DNA of 64,000 nt from Streptomyces sp. DHE7-1. GTDB lineage: Bacteria; Actinomycetota; Actinomycetes; Streptomycetales; Streptomycetaceae. Made by a program: the position numbers and the translations under genes. The stretch is taken from the NCBI GenBank assembly GCA_016432725.1, contig JACJDG010000003.1:620001-684000 (forward strand), in the 5' to 3' direction. Below, piece by piece: positions 48,506-57,701 of the stretch; position 1 is the first letter of the stretch; each line of letters begins with the position of its first letter. The notes beneath the pieces are model-generated. The model was given only the letters and a program-made list of their open reading frames with translations. It had not been told where the DNA came from and did not search any database.

Positions 48506-50035
48506 TCACTCGTGCACAGCCGAGTCCGGTTGGCCCCGGTTCGCCCCGCCGAGACCGGGCACGGTGAGGGCACCGCAGGCCAGATGGGCGAGGACGACCT
48601 CGTAAAGATCGCTTCCCCCGGCCAGCAACTGGCGTTCCAGCACGGGTTCGGCGGCCCGCACGTGCTCGCGCACGGTCTGGGCGTGGACGCCCAGTTCCCG
48701 TGCCGCGCGTTCGGCGTTGGCGTCGGCGGCGAGCCAGGCGCGCAGGGTGCGGCGCAGATCGCGGCCGTCGCCGTCCAGGCGGCCGAGCAGTTCCCCGCCC
48801 CAGCCGCGCAGCGCGGGTGGGGCGAACAGGTCGCCGAGCCGGACGCCGGCCGACGGACCGGGTGCCGTGACGTCCGGGTCGTACGGGCCCCGCGCCGCCT
48901 CGGAGTTGAGCGCGAGCCGGACGGCGGCCCGGGTGGTGAGGCCGGAGAAGTCCGTGCCGATCAGCGTCTCGACGCGGTCCATGCGGGCGCGGACGGTGTT
49001 GCGGCTGACGCCGAGCACCTTGGCCGCGCTCACGGCGGTGAACTCCAGGCCGAGACGGGTGGTGGCGAGGAGCTCGGCGCGGGTGTGGTGGGCCAGGGTG
49101 TCGAGGGGGCGCAGCACTCCGGCGGACCAGGCGTGCAGCGCGACCGGGTCCATGAGGCTTTCGGGGTGGGTGCGTTCGGCGTACACGGCCGTCCGGTCCG
49201 GGCGGAAGCGGGCGACGGCGAGCGCGCTGACGGCCTGGCCGTAGGCGGTGGCGGTGCGGGCGAGCCGCTGGCGCAGACTGCCGCCGAGGAAGACGCCGGC
49301 CCGGCCGTCGAGCAGGGACCGCAGCCGCTGCCCCGCCGTGGGCTCGGGGCTGACGACGATGACATGGCCGTCCATCGCGGGGCAGCGCACCACGAGTGCC
49401 TGCCCGTCGGTGGCGCCCGCGCAGGCGTCGGCGAGCGCGTCCCGCTCGGCGGGGGCGCCCTCGACCACGTACACCCGGGCGGTGTCCCCCTCCAGCAGGC
49501 CCGGCCAGAGGCCGGCGGCGACCCTGCGGGCGGAGACGATGTCCTCCACCATCAGCAACTGCAGGATGGCGAGCCGCAGATCGGCCGTGGCCCGGCGCAG
49601 CCGGCGCCCCGCGTGCGTCAGCTCCCGGTCGCGCAGCAGGAGTTCGAGCACACCGGCGGCGCGGTTCACGAGCTCGGCGGCGCGCCGGTCGAAGGGTTCG
49701 CCGCGGACCACGGCCAGTACGGCGCCCGTACCCTGCTCACGGTGCCTCACCTCGACCATGCGGACGTGGCGCTCGCCGTCGTCCAGGGCGGCGGAGGAGA
49801 TCCGGCCGCCGCCGACGTCGGCGAGCACGGCGGCGTCGAGCGGCATCGGCTCCCCCGCGAGGAGGCGCCCGTGCGCGTCCTGGAGGCACACGGTCGCCCG
49901 CAGGGCCTGCCCCAGCCAGCCGGCCACCCGGTGCGGGTCACGGGCCGCGGGACGCAGATGGTCGAGCAACTGCCCGGCCCAGTCGACGGCGTACGGCTCC
50001 TCGGCGCCGGGGCCCTCGTCCGCTCGGCCGGCCAC
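48506..50035 (-). CDS. PucR/CdaR-type transcriptional activator
   Basis: A 509-residue regulator. A GAF-like sensor fills the N-terminal 150 residues, a long middle region resembles the GGDEF-like domain of PucR/CdaR proteins, and there are two C-terminal HTH segments: VSAAKVLGVSRNTVRARMDRVE (around residue 345) and a final ERAARELGVHAQTVREHVRA. The second is the PucR C-terminal HTH. GTG 50035 follows GAGGAGGGG, a clear start; the open frame to 50458 is upstream leader. Targets unknown; the neighbouring serine hydrolase is convergent, not in its operon. Confidence 0.85.
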   Translation of the reverse strand: MAGRADEGPGAEEPYAVDWAGQLLDHLRPAARDPHRVAGWLGQALRATVCLQDAHGRLLAGEPMPLDAAVLADVGGGRISSAALDDGERHVRMVEVRHREQGTGAVLAVVRGEPFDRRAAELVNRAAGVLELLLRDRELTHAGRRLRRATADLRLAILQLLMVEDIVSARRVAAGLWPGLLEGDTARVYVVEGAPAERDALADACAGATDGQALVVRCPAMDGHVIVVSPEPTAGQRLRSLLDGRAGVFLGGSLRQRLARTATAYGQAVSALAVARFRPDRTAVYAERTHPESLMDPVALHAWSAGVLRPLDTLAHHTRAELLATTRLGLEFTAVSAAKVLGVSRNTVRARMDRVETLIGTDFSGLTTRAAVRLALNSEAARGPYDPDVTAPGPSAGVRLGDLFAPPALRGWGGELLGRLDGDGRDLRRTLRAWLAADANAERAARELGVHAQTVREHVRAAEPVLERQLLAGGSDLYEVVLAHLACGALTVPGLGGANRGQPDSAVHE

Positions 50036-50484
50036 GTCGTGCCCCTCCTCGTTCTCGCGCTGACCTCGGGTTTCGGACGTGGACGTTACCCGATTCACCG
50101 ATTCGCGCCGTCGGCGGCGCCCGTGGACATGGCTCCGCCGGCGGTCCGGGGGGGATGGACCGCCGGCGGAGGCGCCGCAGCCCGGTGGCGGGGGAGGCCC
50201 CGGGCGGCTCTTCCATCGGTTGCCCCCTGTCCCACGTCCTACACCACACGAATTCCGGCGACTTCCGGTGCGGGCCCGTCGACCGCCGGCGGGGGGTCCG
50301 GGCTCCGGTGTCCGCGCCCGGTGAGCGGCGCGTTCCGGCCGCCGTGCGAGCAGCGGTCTCCCCTGTGCCCGGCGGCGTCCCGCGGCGGGTCGAGCCGTTG
50401 CCCGAGGGGCCTGGGCCGCGTCCGCCGGGGAGGCGCGGCCGGGCCGCGACCGCGGCACGCCGCGAAGGGCATTAAGCTCGGTGA
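50036..50484. other. Divergent intergenic region
   Basis: A 449-bp gap between the leftward PucR gene and the rightward YciO-like gene. It is mostly GC-rich with no plausible gene. Slightly AT-rich spots near 50085-50105 (ACCCGATTCACCGATTCG) and 50225-50265 could hold the two promoters. No long dyads or repeats seen. Confidence 0.35.
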
Positions 50485-51105
50485 ATGGCGAAGTACTTCG
50501 ACGTGCACCCCGAGAACCCGCAGCCGCGCAGCATGGGCCAGATCGTCGACGCGGTGCGTTCGGGGGCGCTCATCGCATACCCGACCGACTCCTGCTACGC
50601 GCTGGGCTGCCAGATCGGCAGCCGCGACGGGATGGACCGGATCCGTTCGATCCGCCGTCTGGACGACCGGCACCACTTCACGCTCATGTGCCGGGACTTC
50701 GCGCAGCTCGGCCAGTTCGTGCACGTCGACAACGACGTGTTCCGGGCCATCAAGGCGTCGACCCCCGGCAGCTACACCTTCATCCTCCCGGCCACCCGCG
50801 AGGTGCCGCGCAAGCTGCTGCACCCCAAGAAGAAGACGGTGGGCGTGCGGATCCCCGACCATGTGGTCACCCAGACCCTGCTGGCCGAGCTGGGCGAGCC
50901 GCTGCTGTCCAGCACCCTGCTGCTGCCGGACGAGGAGGAGCCGATGACGCAGGGCTGGGAGATCAAGGACCGGCTCGACCACGTGGTGGACGCCGTGGTC
51001 GACTCCGGGGAGTGCGGCACCGAGCCGACCACGGTGGTCGACTTCTCCGGCGGGGAGGCCGAGATCGTCCGGCGGGGCGCGGGGGACACGTCACGCTTCG
51101 AGTGA
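50485..51105 (+). CDS. YciO/YrdC/Sua5-family protein
   Basis: A 206-residue dsRNA-binding-fold protein. The family pocket is visible as AYPTDSCYALGCQIG (ATP/threonine site), RLDDRHHFTLMCRDFAQ, and ATREVPRKLL...TVGVRIPDH with STLLLPDEE. Its full-length Sua5 C-terminal domain is absent, and the first motif (YPTDSCYALG) matches YciO better than YrdC, so tRNA threonylcarbamoyladenosine synthesis is possible but weaker than in true TsaC. A canonical tsaC copy may lie elsewhere. ATG 50485 has AAGCTCGG upstream. Confidence 0.85.
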   Translation: MAKYFDVHPENPQPRSMGQIVDAVRSGALIAYPTDSCYALGCQIGSRDGMDRIRSIRRLDDRHHFTLMCRDFAQLGQFVHVDNDVFRAIKASTPGSYTFILPATREVPRKLLHPKKKTVGVRIPDHVVTQTLLAELGEPLLSSTLLLPDEEEPMTQGWEIKDRLDHVVDAVVDSGECGTEPTTVVDFSGGEAEIVRRGAGDTSRFE

Positions 51106-51216
51106 CGGGCAGGCCGCCCCGGCCGGGTGGATCCTGCGTGGCAGCATGAGGCGTGCACGCGAGGCCGGCGGACACCTGTGTCACGGTCGGCCGATCCACC
51201 CGGGAGGCTCCTCACC

Positions 51217-51972
51217 ATGACCGACGTACAGGGAACCGGCGTCGACGTTCCGACCGCGGACGGCGTCGCCGACGCCTACCTCGCCCATCCCGCCGATGGG
51301 CGGCCGCGGCCGGGGGTCCTCCTCTACCAGGACGCATACGGGCTGCGCCCGCAGCTGCGCTCGATGGCGGACCGGCTCGCGGCCGCCGGCTACACCGTGC
51401 TGGTGCCCAACGTCTTCTACCGGCACGGCCGTACCCCGATCGGGGAGGTCCCGGAGTTCATCGACACCTCGGCCGACCCGACCATCTGGGAGCGGATCGG
51501 CCCGGTCATGGCCTCCCTCACCCCGGACCAGACCCGGCGGGACGCGGACGCCTACCTGGACTGGCTGGCCAGGAGTCCCCTGGTCGCCGACGGCCCGGTG
51601 GCGCTGACGGGCTACTGCATGGGCGCCCGGCTGGCCCTGCGGACGGCGGCCACCCACGCGGACCGCGTCGCGGCAGCGGCCGGTTTCCACGGCGGCCGGC
51701 TCGCCACCGACGCCCCCGACAGCCCGCACCTGGGCGCCGGTCGGATCACCGCCGAGCTGTACTTCGGCCACGCCGACCAGGACCGGTCCATGCCCGAGGA
51801 GCAGATCCGGCGCCTGACGGACGCACTCACCGCCGCCGGCGTACGGCACACCTCCGAGGTCTATCCGGGTGCCGGGCACGGGTACACGCAGGCGGACACC
51901 ACCGCCTACGACCGGGAGGCCGACGAACGGCACTGGGCCGCCCTGCTCGCCCTGCTCGAACGCGCCTTCTGA
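51217..51972 (+). CDS. Dienelactone hydrolase-family protein
   Basis: A 251-residue cytoplasmic alpha/beta-hydrolase. The nucleophile is Cys134 in GYCMGARLA, the acid is in FGHADQDRSMP (Asp187 or Asp189) and the base is His221 in GAGHGYT, the Cys-Asp-His triad of dienelactone hydrolases. The family opens dienelactones in chlorocatechol breakdown, but many actinobacterial members have unknown substrates. No catabolic neighbours exist here. GGGAGG lies 8-13 bp before the ATG at 51217. Intact. Confidence 0.9.
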   Translation: MTDVQGTGVDVPTADGVADAYLAHPADGRPRPGVLLYQDAYGLRPQLRSMADRLAAAGYTVLVPNVFYRHGRTPIGEVPEFIDTSADPTIWERIGPVMASLTPDQTRRDADAYLDWLARSPLVADGPVALTGYCMGARLALRTAATHADRVAAAAGFHGGRLATDAPDSPHLGAGRITAELYFGHADQDRSMPEEQIRRLTDALTAAGVRHTSEVYPGAGHGYTQADTTAYDREADERHWAALLALLERAF

Positions 51973-52027
51973 GGTCCGCCACGGCGTCCGCCCGGGCGCG
52001 GACGCCACCCGGATCCTGTCCAACTCA

Positions 52028-52055
52028 TTGACATGCACGTGATCGGCCGTAACGC
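52028..52055 (+). promoter_or_regulatory. Promoter of the GH64 glucanase gene
   Basis: TTGACA at 52028-52033 and TAACGC at 52050-52055 are separated by 16 bp. The first is a perfect principal-sigma -35 box; the second is a weak -10. The operator-like palindrome begins at the last base of the -10, so repression by roadblock or occlusion would be natural. Confidence 0.5.
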
Positions 52056-52070
52056 TGAGAGCGCTCTCAG
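52055..52070. promoter_or_regulatory. LacI-type operator palindrome
   Basis: CTGAGAGCGCTCTCAG is a perfect 16-bp palindrome. LacI-family sugar repressors of Streptomyces, such as CebR and BglR, bind sites of the form TGGGAGCGCTCCCA or close variants centred on GCGC. It overlaps the end of the promoter of a beta-1,3-glucanase gene, so sugar-responsive repression is a strong inference. Confidence 0.7.
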
Positions 52071-52123
52071 AACAGGTACGGACCAATATCACGTACCACC
52101 CCGACCCCACACGGAGGTGGAGA

Positions 52124-53323
52124 GTGCTCCCCAGTCGTACGCGTCCCGTGCTGCCCCTGGCGGCCGCGGCGGCCCTGGTGGGCGGTGTGCTCGCGCTGGG
52201 CACGCCGGACCTCGCCGGCGCCGCCGTCGCGGACACCATCCCCCTGAAGATCACCAACAACTCGGGCCGCTCCGAGCCCGTGTACGTATACGACCTCGGC
52301 ACCCAGCTGTCCTCCGGACGGCAGGGCTGGGCCGACGAGAGCGGCGCCTTCCACGCCTGGCCCGCGGGCGGCAACCCGCCGACCCCGGCGCCGGACGCGG
52401 CGATCGCCGGCCCGGCCCCCGGACAGTCGAAGACGATCCGGATACCCAAGTTCTCCGGCCGGATCTACTTCTCATACGGCCAGAAGCTCGACTTCCGGCT
52501 GACCACCGGCGGCCTGGTGCAGCCGGCCGTGCAGAACCCCTCCGACCCGAACAGGAACATCCTGTTCAACTGGTCGGAGTACACGCTGAACGACTCGGGT
52601 CTGTGGCTCAACAGCACCCAGGTGGACATGTTCTCGGCACCGTACGCGGTCGGAGTACAGCGCGCGGACGGCGGTGTGAGCACCACCGGCCATCTGAGGT
52701 CCGGTGGCTACAACGCCGTGTTCAACACCCTGCGCGGCCAGTCGGGCGGCTGGTCCGGCCTGGTCCAGACGCGTTCCGACGGCACCGTGCTGCGCGCGCT
52801 CTCCCCGCTGTACGGGGTGGAGACCGGGGCTCTGCCGGCGAACGTCATGGACGACTACGTCAACCGGGTGTGGCAGAAGTACGCGACGTCGACGCTGACC
52901 GTCACGCCCTTCACCGACCAGCCGAACACCAAGTACTTCGGCCGGGTGTCGGGGAACGTCATGAACTTCACCAACTCCTCCGGAGCGGTGGTCACCAGCT
53001 TCCAGAAGCCGGACGCCGCCAGCATCTTCGGCTGCCACAAGCTGCTGGACGCGCCCAACGACCAGGTGCGCGGTCCCATCTCCCGTACGCTGTGCGCCGG
53101 TTTCAACCGCTCCACGCTGCTGAGCAACCCCAACCAGCCCGACACCTCGGCGGCGAACTTCTACCAGGACGGCGTGACCAACCACTACGCGCGTGCCGTC
53201 CACTCCCAGATGGCCGACGGCAAGGCGTACGCCTTCGCCTTCGACGACGTCGGCAACCAGGAGTCGCTGGTGCACGACGGCGCCCCGCAGCAGGCGTATC
53301 TGACGCTGGATCCGCTGAGCTGA
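52124..53323 (+). CDS. Secreted GH64 beta-1,3-glucanase
   Basis: A 399-residue exported glycoside hydrolase. A signal peptide (MLPSRTRPVLPLAAAAALVG) ends near LAGA; the mature protein starts with a thaumatin-like strand pattern (IPLKITNNSGRSEPVYVYDLG) and continues into the GH64 domain (GGYNAVFNTLRGQSGGWSGL, CAGFNRSTLLSNPNQPD, NHYARAVHSQMADGKAYAFA). GH64 enzymes release laminaripentaose from beta-1,3-glucan such as fungal wall glucan. No carbohydrate-binding module is fused. GTG 52124 follows GGAGGTGGA. Probably controlled by the LacI-type site at 52055-52070. Confidence 0.92.
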   Translation: MLPSRTRPVLPLAAAAALVGGVLALGTPDLAGAAVADTIPLKITNNSGRSEPVYVYDLGTQLSSGRQGWADESGAFHAWPAGGNPPTPAPDAAIAGPAPGQSKTIRIPKFSGRIYFSYGQKLDFRLTTGGLVQPAVQNPSDPNRNILFNWSEYTLNDSGLWLNSTQVDMFSAPYAVGVQRADGGVSTTGHLRSGGYNAVFNTLRGQSGGWSGLVQTRSDGTVLRALSPLYGVETGALPANVMDDYVNRVWQKYATSTLTVTPFTDQPNTKYFGRVSGNVMNFTNSSGAVVTSFQKPDAASIFGCHKLLDAPNDQVRGPISRTLCAGFNRSTLLSNPNQPDTSAANFYQDGVTNHYARAVHSQMADGKAYAFAFDDVGNQESLVHDGAPQQAYLTLDPLS

Positions 53324-53333
53324 GACGTGGGAC

Positions 53334-53370
53334 GGTCCCGCACCCCGGAGGAGCTCGGGGGTGCGGGACC
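53334..53370. terminator. Bidirectional hairpin terminator
   Basis: GGTCCCGCACCCC (53334-53346) pairs perfectly with GGGGTGCGGGACC (53358-53370) around an 11-nt loop. It lies between the convergent glucanase and M4 protease genes and should end both transcripts. Confidence 0.85.
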
Positions 53371-53384
53371 GCTTCGTGCTGTGA

Positions 53385-55775
53385 TCAGCCGGTCGTCAGG
53401 GCGGTGTCGTCCACGACGAAGCTGGTCTGCAGGGAGGAGTCCTCCACGCCGTTGAACTTCACCGTGACCGTCTGACCCGCCAGCGAGGACAGGTCGAAGG
53501 ACTTCTGGCTGTACCCGGAGGCCGCGTTGGCGTTCGAGTAGGTGGCCAGGGTCTTCGAACCGGCGGTCACCGTCAGCTTGTCGTACGCGGTGGTGCCGCT
53601 CTCCGCGGTGTCGATGTGCAGGTAGAAGGTCAGGGTCGCCTTGCAGCCCGCGGGGATCGTCACCGACTGGGACACGGTGTCGGTGTGCGAGCTGCCGTAG
53701 CCGTCGAGCCAGGCCTTGTACGATCCGCCGTGCGCGGCCTCACCGGTGTCGTTGGTGATGGCACCGCTCGTCGCCGTCCAGCCGGTGCTGCCCGACTCGA
53801 AGCCCGGGTTGGCCAGGCGCTGGGACGCGGAGCAGCCGCCGCCGGTGGTGCTGACCGTCCAGCCGAAGGTCGCGGTGCCGGTCGCGCCGGTGGAGTCCTT
53901 CACCGTCACCGTGGTGCTGGAGGAGCCGGCGGTGGTGGGCGTACCGGAGATCAGACCGGTCGAGCCGTTGATCGACAGGCCGGCCGGCAGACCGGTGGCG
54001 CTGTAGGTCAGGGCACCGCTGTTGGTGCTGCTCGCCTGGATCTGCAGGCTGACCGCCGTGCCGACGGTGGCGCTCTGGCTGCCCGGGTTGGTCACCGTCA
54101 CGCCGCTGCTCGGCGGGTTGATGTGGCTTCCGACGTTGATACCGGCGAAGGCGTTGCCCACCCCGGCGTACTCGGCGGAGTTGGTGCCGTACAGCGAGGC
54201 GGCCGCGTTCAGGGCGGCGGTGCGGGCACCGGCGTAGTTGGTGCTCGACGTCATGTAGGTCGTCAGCGCCTTGTACCAGATCTGCAGCGCCTTGGCGCGG
54301 CCGATGCCGGTGACGGCGACGCCGTCCGAGGTCGGGCTGTTGTAGGTGACCCCGTTGATGACCTTGCTGCCGCTGCCCTCGGACAGCAGGTAGAACATGT
54401 GGTTCGCGGGACCCGAGGAGTAGTGGACGTCCAGGTTGCCCACGCCGGAGTACCAGCTGTCGGCGGAGCCGCCGTCCTTGCTGGGCTTGTCCATGTAGCG
54501 CAGCGGGGTGCCGTCGCCGTTGATGTTGATCTTCTCGCCGATGAGGTAGTCGCCGACATCGGTGGAGTTGTTGGCGTAGAACTCCACACCCGTACCGAAG
54601 ATGTCGGAGGTGGCCTCGTTCAGGCCGCCGGACTCACCGCTGTAGTCGAGGCCCGCGGTGTTGGAGGTGACACCGTGGCTCATCTCGTGGCCGGCCACGT
54701 CCAGCGAGGTCAGCGCGTGCGTGTTGGACGTGCCGTCGCCGTAGGTCATGCAGAAGCAGCTGTCGTCCCAGAACGCGTTGACGTAGGCGCTGCTGTAGTG
54801 GACCCGGCTGTAGGCGGCGACACCGTCGTTGCGGATGCCGCTGCGGCCGAAGGTGTTCTTGTAGAAGTCCCAGGTCTCCTGGGCGCCGTAGGCGGCGTCG
54901 GCGCCGGCGGTCTGGGTGTTGGAGCCCGAACCGGTGCCCCAGACGTCGTCCGAGTCCGTCATCAGCGTGCCGGTGCCGGAGGTACCCCCGTTGAGGGAGT
55001 ACGTCTTGTGGCCGCCGCGCGTGGTGTCGTAGAGCTGGTACGTCGAGCCGGACAGCGTGGTGCTGAGGCTGACCGAGCCGCTGTACTGGGTGTTGCCCGT
55101 ACCGGTCTGGATGGCCTGGTAGCGGTGCAGCTCCTTGCCGGTGGTGGCGTCGGTGACGACGTGCAGCGCGCTGGGCGTGCCGTCGTCCTGGAGGCCGCCG
55201 ATCACGGTCTCCCAGGCGAGCTTCGGGGTACCGTCGCCGGCCCAGATCACCTTGCGGGCGCTGTCGGTGGTGGCCTTCTTGGCGTCGAGCGCCTCGGCCG
55301 CTTTCAGGGCCTTGGTCTCGGCGGCACCCTTGGTGAAGGTCGCGGTGGTGGAGGCGACCTTCATGGTGTGCTTGTTGTTGAAGGTCGTGCTCACCGTGCC
55401 CTTGGCCACGGAGGCCGGCGGGGTGTGCACCACGACGTCGCCGCCGAGGACGGGGAGCCCGGCGTAGGTGCGCTCGTAACGGGTGTGCAGGGTACCGTCG
55501 TTGTCCTTGACGACATCCTTGACGACCAGCTTCTCCTTGGCGCCGAGACCGAGGGAGCGGGCGGTCGCCGCGGTCTTCTGCTGGGCGCTCTTGAGCAGCT
55601 TGGCGTGCTGGGCCGGGGAGAGCTTGGCCTCCAGGCCGCCGGTGCGCAGGTGGCCGGCGTGGGGAGCCGAGGGCTTGGCGGCGGCGGGCACCGACTGGAT
55701 GCCGACGGCGAGGAAGGCCGCGGTGGAGACCAGTGCGGCTCCGGCCAAGGCCCGTCTGTGGGGAAGACGACTCAC
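53385..55775 (-). CDS. Secreted M4 (thermolysin-family) metalloprotease
   Basis: A 796-residue preproenzyme. GTG 55775, with AGGAGGAA upstream, starts a signal peptide (PHRRALAGAALVSTAAFLAVG). Then come FTP/PepSY propeptide domains, the M4 domain with GHEMSHGVT (zinc His pair and Glu) and GGLNEATSDIFG (third zinc ligand Glu), and the C-terminal M4 half. Next are an Ig-like putative-binding domain (GSQSATVGTAVSLQIQ) and a C-terminal beta-sandwich (NPGFESGSTGWTATSG), both usual in Streptomyces extracellular proteases and probably substrate- or surface-binding. An upstream 9-bp hairpin lies in its leader. Intact. Confidence 0.93.
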   Translation of the reverse strand: MSRLPHRRALAGAALVSTAAFLAVGIQSVPAAAKPSAPHAGHLRTGGLEAKLSPAQHAKLLKSAQQKTAATARSLGLGAKEKLVVKDVVKDNDGTLHTRYERTYAGLPVLGGDVVVHTPPASVAKGTVSTTFNNKHTMKVASTTATFTKGAAETKALKAAEALDAKKATTDSARKVIWAGDGTPKLAWETVIGGLQDDGTPSALHVVTDATTGKELHRYQAIQTGTGNTQYSGSVSLSTTLSGSTYQLYDTTRGGHKTYSLNGGTSGTGTLMTDSDDVWGTGSGSNTQTAGADAAYGAQETWDFYKNTFGRSGIRNDGVAAYSRVHYSSAYVNAFWDDSCFCMTYGDGTSNTHALTSLDVAGHEMSHGVTSNTAGLDYSGESGGLNEATSDIFGTGVEFYANNSTDVGDYLIGEKININGDGTPLRYMDKPSKDGGSADSWYSGVGNLDVHYSSGPANHMFYLLSEGSGSKVINGVTYNSPTSDGVAVTGIGRAKALQIWYKALTTYMTSSTNYAGARTAALNAAASLYGTNSAEYAGVGNAFAGINVGSHINPPSSGVTVTNPGSQSATVGTAVSLQIQASSTNSGALTYSATGLPAGLSINGSTGLISGTPTTAGSSSTTVTVKDSTGATGTATFGWTVSTTGGGCSASQRLANPGFESGSTGWTATSGAITNDTGEAAHGGSYKAWLDGYGSSHTDTVSQSVTIPAGCKATLTFYLHIDTAESGTTAYDKLTVTAGSKTLATYSNANAASGYSQKSFDLSSLAGQTVTVKFNGVEDSSLQTSFVVDDTALTTG

Positions 55776-56154
55776 TCGATTTCCTCCTGCTGCGGCCGCC
55801 GGGTGACGGCCGGTGAAGACCCGGACAGACGGGTGTGCTGTCCGGGACGAGCTGAACGGCGTGGGGAGCAAGGTGCTTGCACGCGAAACCGACTGCGTGC
55901 TGGGGGAGAATGGCAGCCTTGACTCGCGCATGTCAGCAGCGCCAGAGGCAATTCGAGGGTTTTCCCTACCCTGCCGCGGCGACGGCCGAGGGACCCCGGA
56001 CGCCCGCGCCACGCCGGCCGGCGCAGCGGGCGGCCCCGGGCGTGGAGAAACACGGCATCAGCGGCGTCGAACCGCGAAGTTGCCTTATTTTACCAGCACT
56101 TGACACCGGGTCCCACCCTGCGGTCGTCCACGACGGCGTTGTTACCGTGCTCGC
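55776..56154. other. Divergent region between M4 protease and phosphoesterase genes
   Basis: A 379-bp gap. At 55820-55846, CCCGGACAG and CTGTCCGGG form a perfect 9-bp stem with a 9-nt loop, 45 bp before the protease start, so it would fold in the protease mRNA leader. AT-richer spots near 55935-55975 and 56080-56145 probably contain the two promoters. No gene seen. Confidence 0.45.
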
Positions 56155-57657
56155 GTGTCTGAATCCTCACGCGATACCGCCCGGGGCGCCGGCTGGGGCC
56201 CCTCCGAACCCGGCCTCTACCAGCGGCTGATGCCCGTTCACGTGGAAAAGCTGTCCTGGCTGGATCCGAGGCTCCTGTGGGCCGCCCGCAACGGGGTGCT
56301 CGCGTCATGGTTCGGCGACCCGACCGGCCGTACCCGCAGCCGCCTGGTGGCCGGGCAGGAGGCGGCCGGGGCGCCGGCGGACAAGGTGGTGCGCCGGGAG
56401 GTGCCGGACCGCTTCTCCTTCATGGTCGTCGGGGACACCGGCGAGGGCGGCGCCTCCCAGTACGCCACCGTGCCGGGCCTCCTCGAGGCGGGCCGGGACA
56501 CGGAGTTCGCGGTGATCGCGAGCGACGTCATCTACCCCGTCGGCAGCGCGGACGACTACGGCACCAAGTTCTTCCGGCCGTACCAGGACTATCCGGCGCC
56601 GGTCTTCGCGGTACCGGGCAACCACGACTGGTACGAGGACCTCGGCGCGTTCATGCGGGTCTTCTGCGCCGACGCTCCCCCGCCCGCCCCCGAACCGCGG
56701 CCCCGCCCGCTCACCCGCGCCTGGTGGCGCTCCCTGCTCTGGCACCGGGCGCGCCCCTCGGACGGCCGGCATCTAGCCGAGGCACGGGCGCTGCGCTCGG
56801 CGCCGGAGCAGCGGGCCGTGCAGCCGGGCCCGTACTGGGCGATCGACGCCGGACCGGTGCGGATCGTCGGCATCGACACCGGGCTGCTCGGCACGATCGA
56901 CGCCGAGCAGGGCGCGTGGCTGCGGGAGGTGTCCCGGGGACCGAAGCCCAAGATCCTCATCACCGGCTCCCCGCTGTACGTGGACGGCGAGCACCACCCC
57001 TGCGCCGTCGAGGGCGGCGGCACGGTCGACGACGTCGTGCGCGACCCGGAGCACCACTACGTGGCCGCGATCGGCGGCGACATCCACAACTACCAGCGCT
57101 ATCCGGTCGACGTGGACGGCCGCACCGTGCAGTACGTGGTCTCGGGCGGCGGTGGCGCGTTCATGCACGCCACGCACACCATCCCCCGGGTGTCCGTCGC
57201 GAACGTCACGGAGCGGGAGTTCCGCTGCTACCCGCTGCGCGGCGACTCACTGGCCTTCTACAGCCAGGTGTACGCGCGGCGCCTGCGGCTGCGCCGCTTC
57301 TTCACCCTCTCCGAGGACGAGGCGACCGCGGTCGTGGCCGAGCGTCTCGGTATCGAGCCCGCCCGGGCGCCCGGTCCGGAGGTCCGGGTCACCCGGCGGG
57401 CGCGGCTCGTCGCCGGCCTGCTGGGCGCGGGCCGCCGCCCCGACCGGGCCTCCCGGTTCCGGCTGCCCGTCCGCAAGCTCTACACCCAGCTCTTCTCGCC
57501 GGGTTCGGTCACCTACAGCCCGCCGTTCTTCAAGTCCTTCCTGCGCCTGGACGTCACACCGGAGGCGGTGCGGCTGCGCTGCTTCGCCGCGACCGGCAAC
57601 CGCGCCCAGGAACTGGATCCGCCGGTCGAGGACGAGGTCACGATCCCGCTGATATGA
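56155..57657 (+). CDS. Metallophosphoesterase (calcineurin-like)
   Basis: A 500-residue, probably soluble, phosphoesterase. Metal motifs: FMVVGDTGEGG (D-x-x-E variant), ASDVIYPVGSADDY, VPGNHDWYED (GNHD), and GGDIHNYQRYPV (GDxHxY-like), which together bind two metal ions. An inserted segment (ADAPPPAPEPRPRPLTRAWW) and a C-terminal beta domain of about 130 residues follow. No signal peptide. GTG 56155. The family cleaves phosphomonoesters or cyclic nucleotides; the substrate is unknown. Intact. Confidence 0.85.
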   Translation: MSESSRDTARGAGWGPSEPGLYQRLMPVHVEKLSWLDPRLLWAARNGVLASWFGDPTGRTRSRLVAGQEAAGAPADKVVRREVPDRFSFMVVGDTGEGGASQYATVPGLLEAGRDTEFAVIASDVIYPVGSADDYGTKFFRPYQDYPAPVFAVPGNHDWYEDLGAFMRVFCADAPPPAPEPRPRPLTRAWWRSLLWHRARPSDGRHLAEARALRSAPEQRAVQPGPYWAIDAGPVRIVGIDTGLLGTIDAEQGAWLREVSRGPKPKILITGSPLYVDGEHHPCAVEGGGTVDDVVRDPEHHYVAAIGGDIHNYQRYPVDVDGRTVQYVVSGGGGAFMHATHTIPRVSVANVTEREFRCYPLRGDSLAFYSQVYARRLRLRRFFTLSEDEATAVVAERLGIEPARAPGPEVRVTRRARLVAGLLGAGRRPDRASRFRLPVRKLYTQLFSPGSVTYSPPFFKSFLRLDVTPEAVRLRCFAATGNRAQELDPPVEDEVTIPLI

Positions 57658-57660
57658 AAC

Positions 57661-57701
57661 GCCGGGGGCGGGGCCGCCGGGCCGGGGGCCCGCCCCCCGG
57701 C
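57661..57701. terminator. GC hairpin terminator
   Basis: GCCGGGGGCGGG (57661-57672) pairs with CCCGCCCCCCGGC (57689-57701) except for one extra C in the second run. It follows the phosphoesterase stop and directly abuts the convergent dioxygenase stop. The one-base mismatch in a G run fits the base-loss pattern seen elsewhere. Confidence 0.6.
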
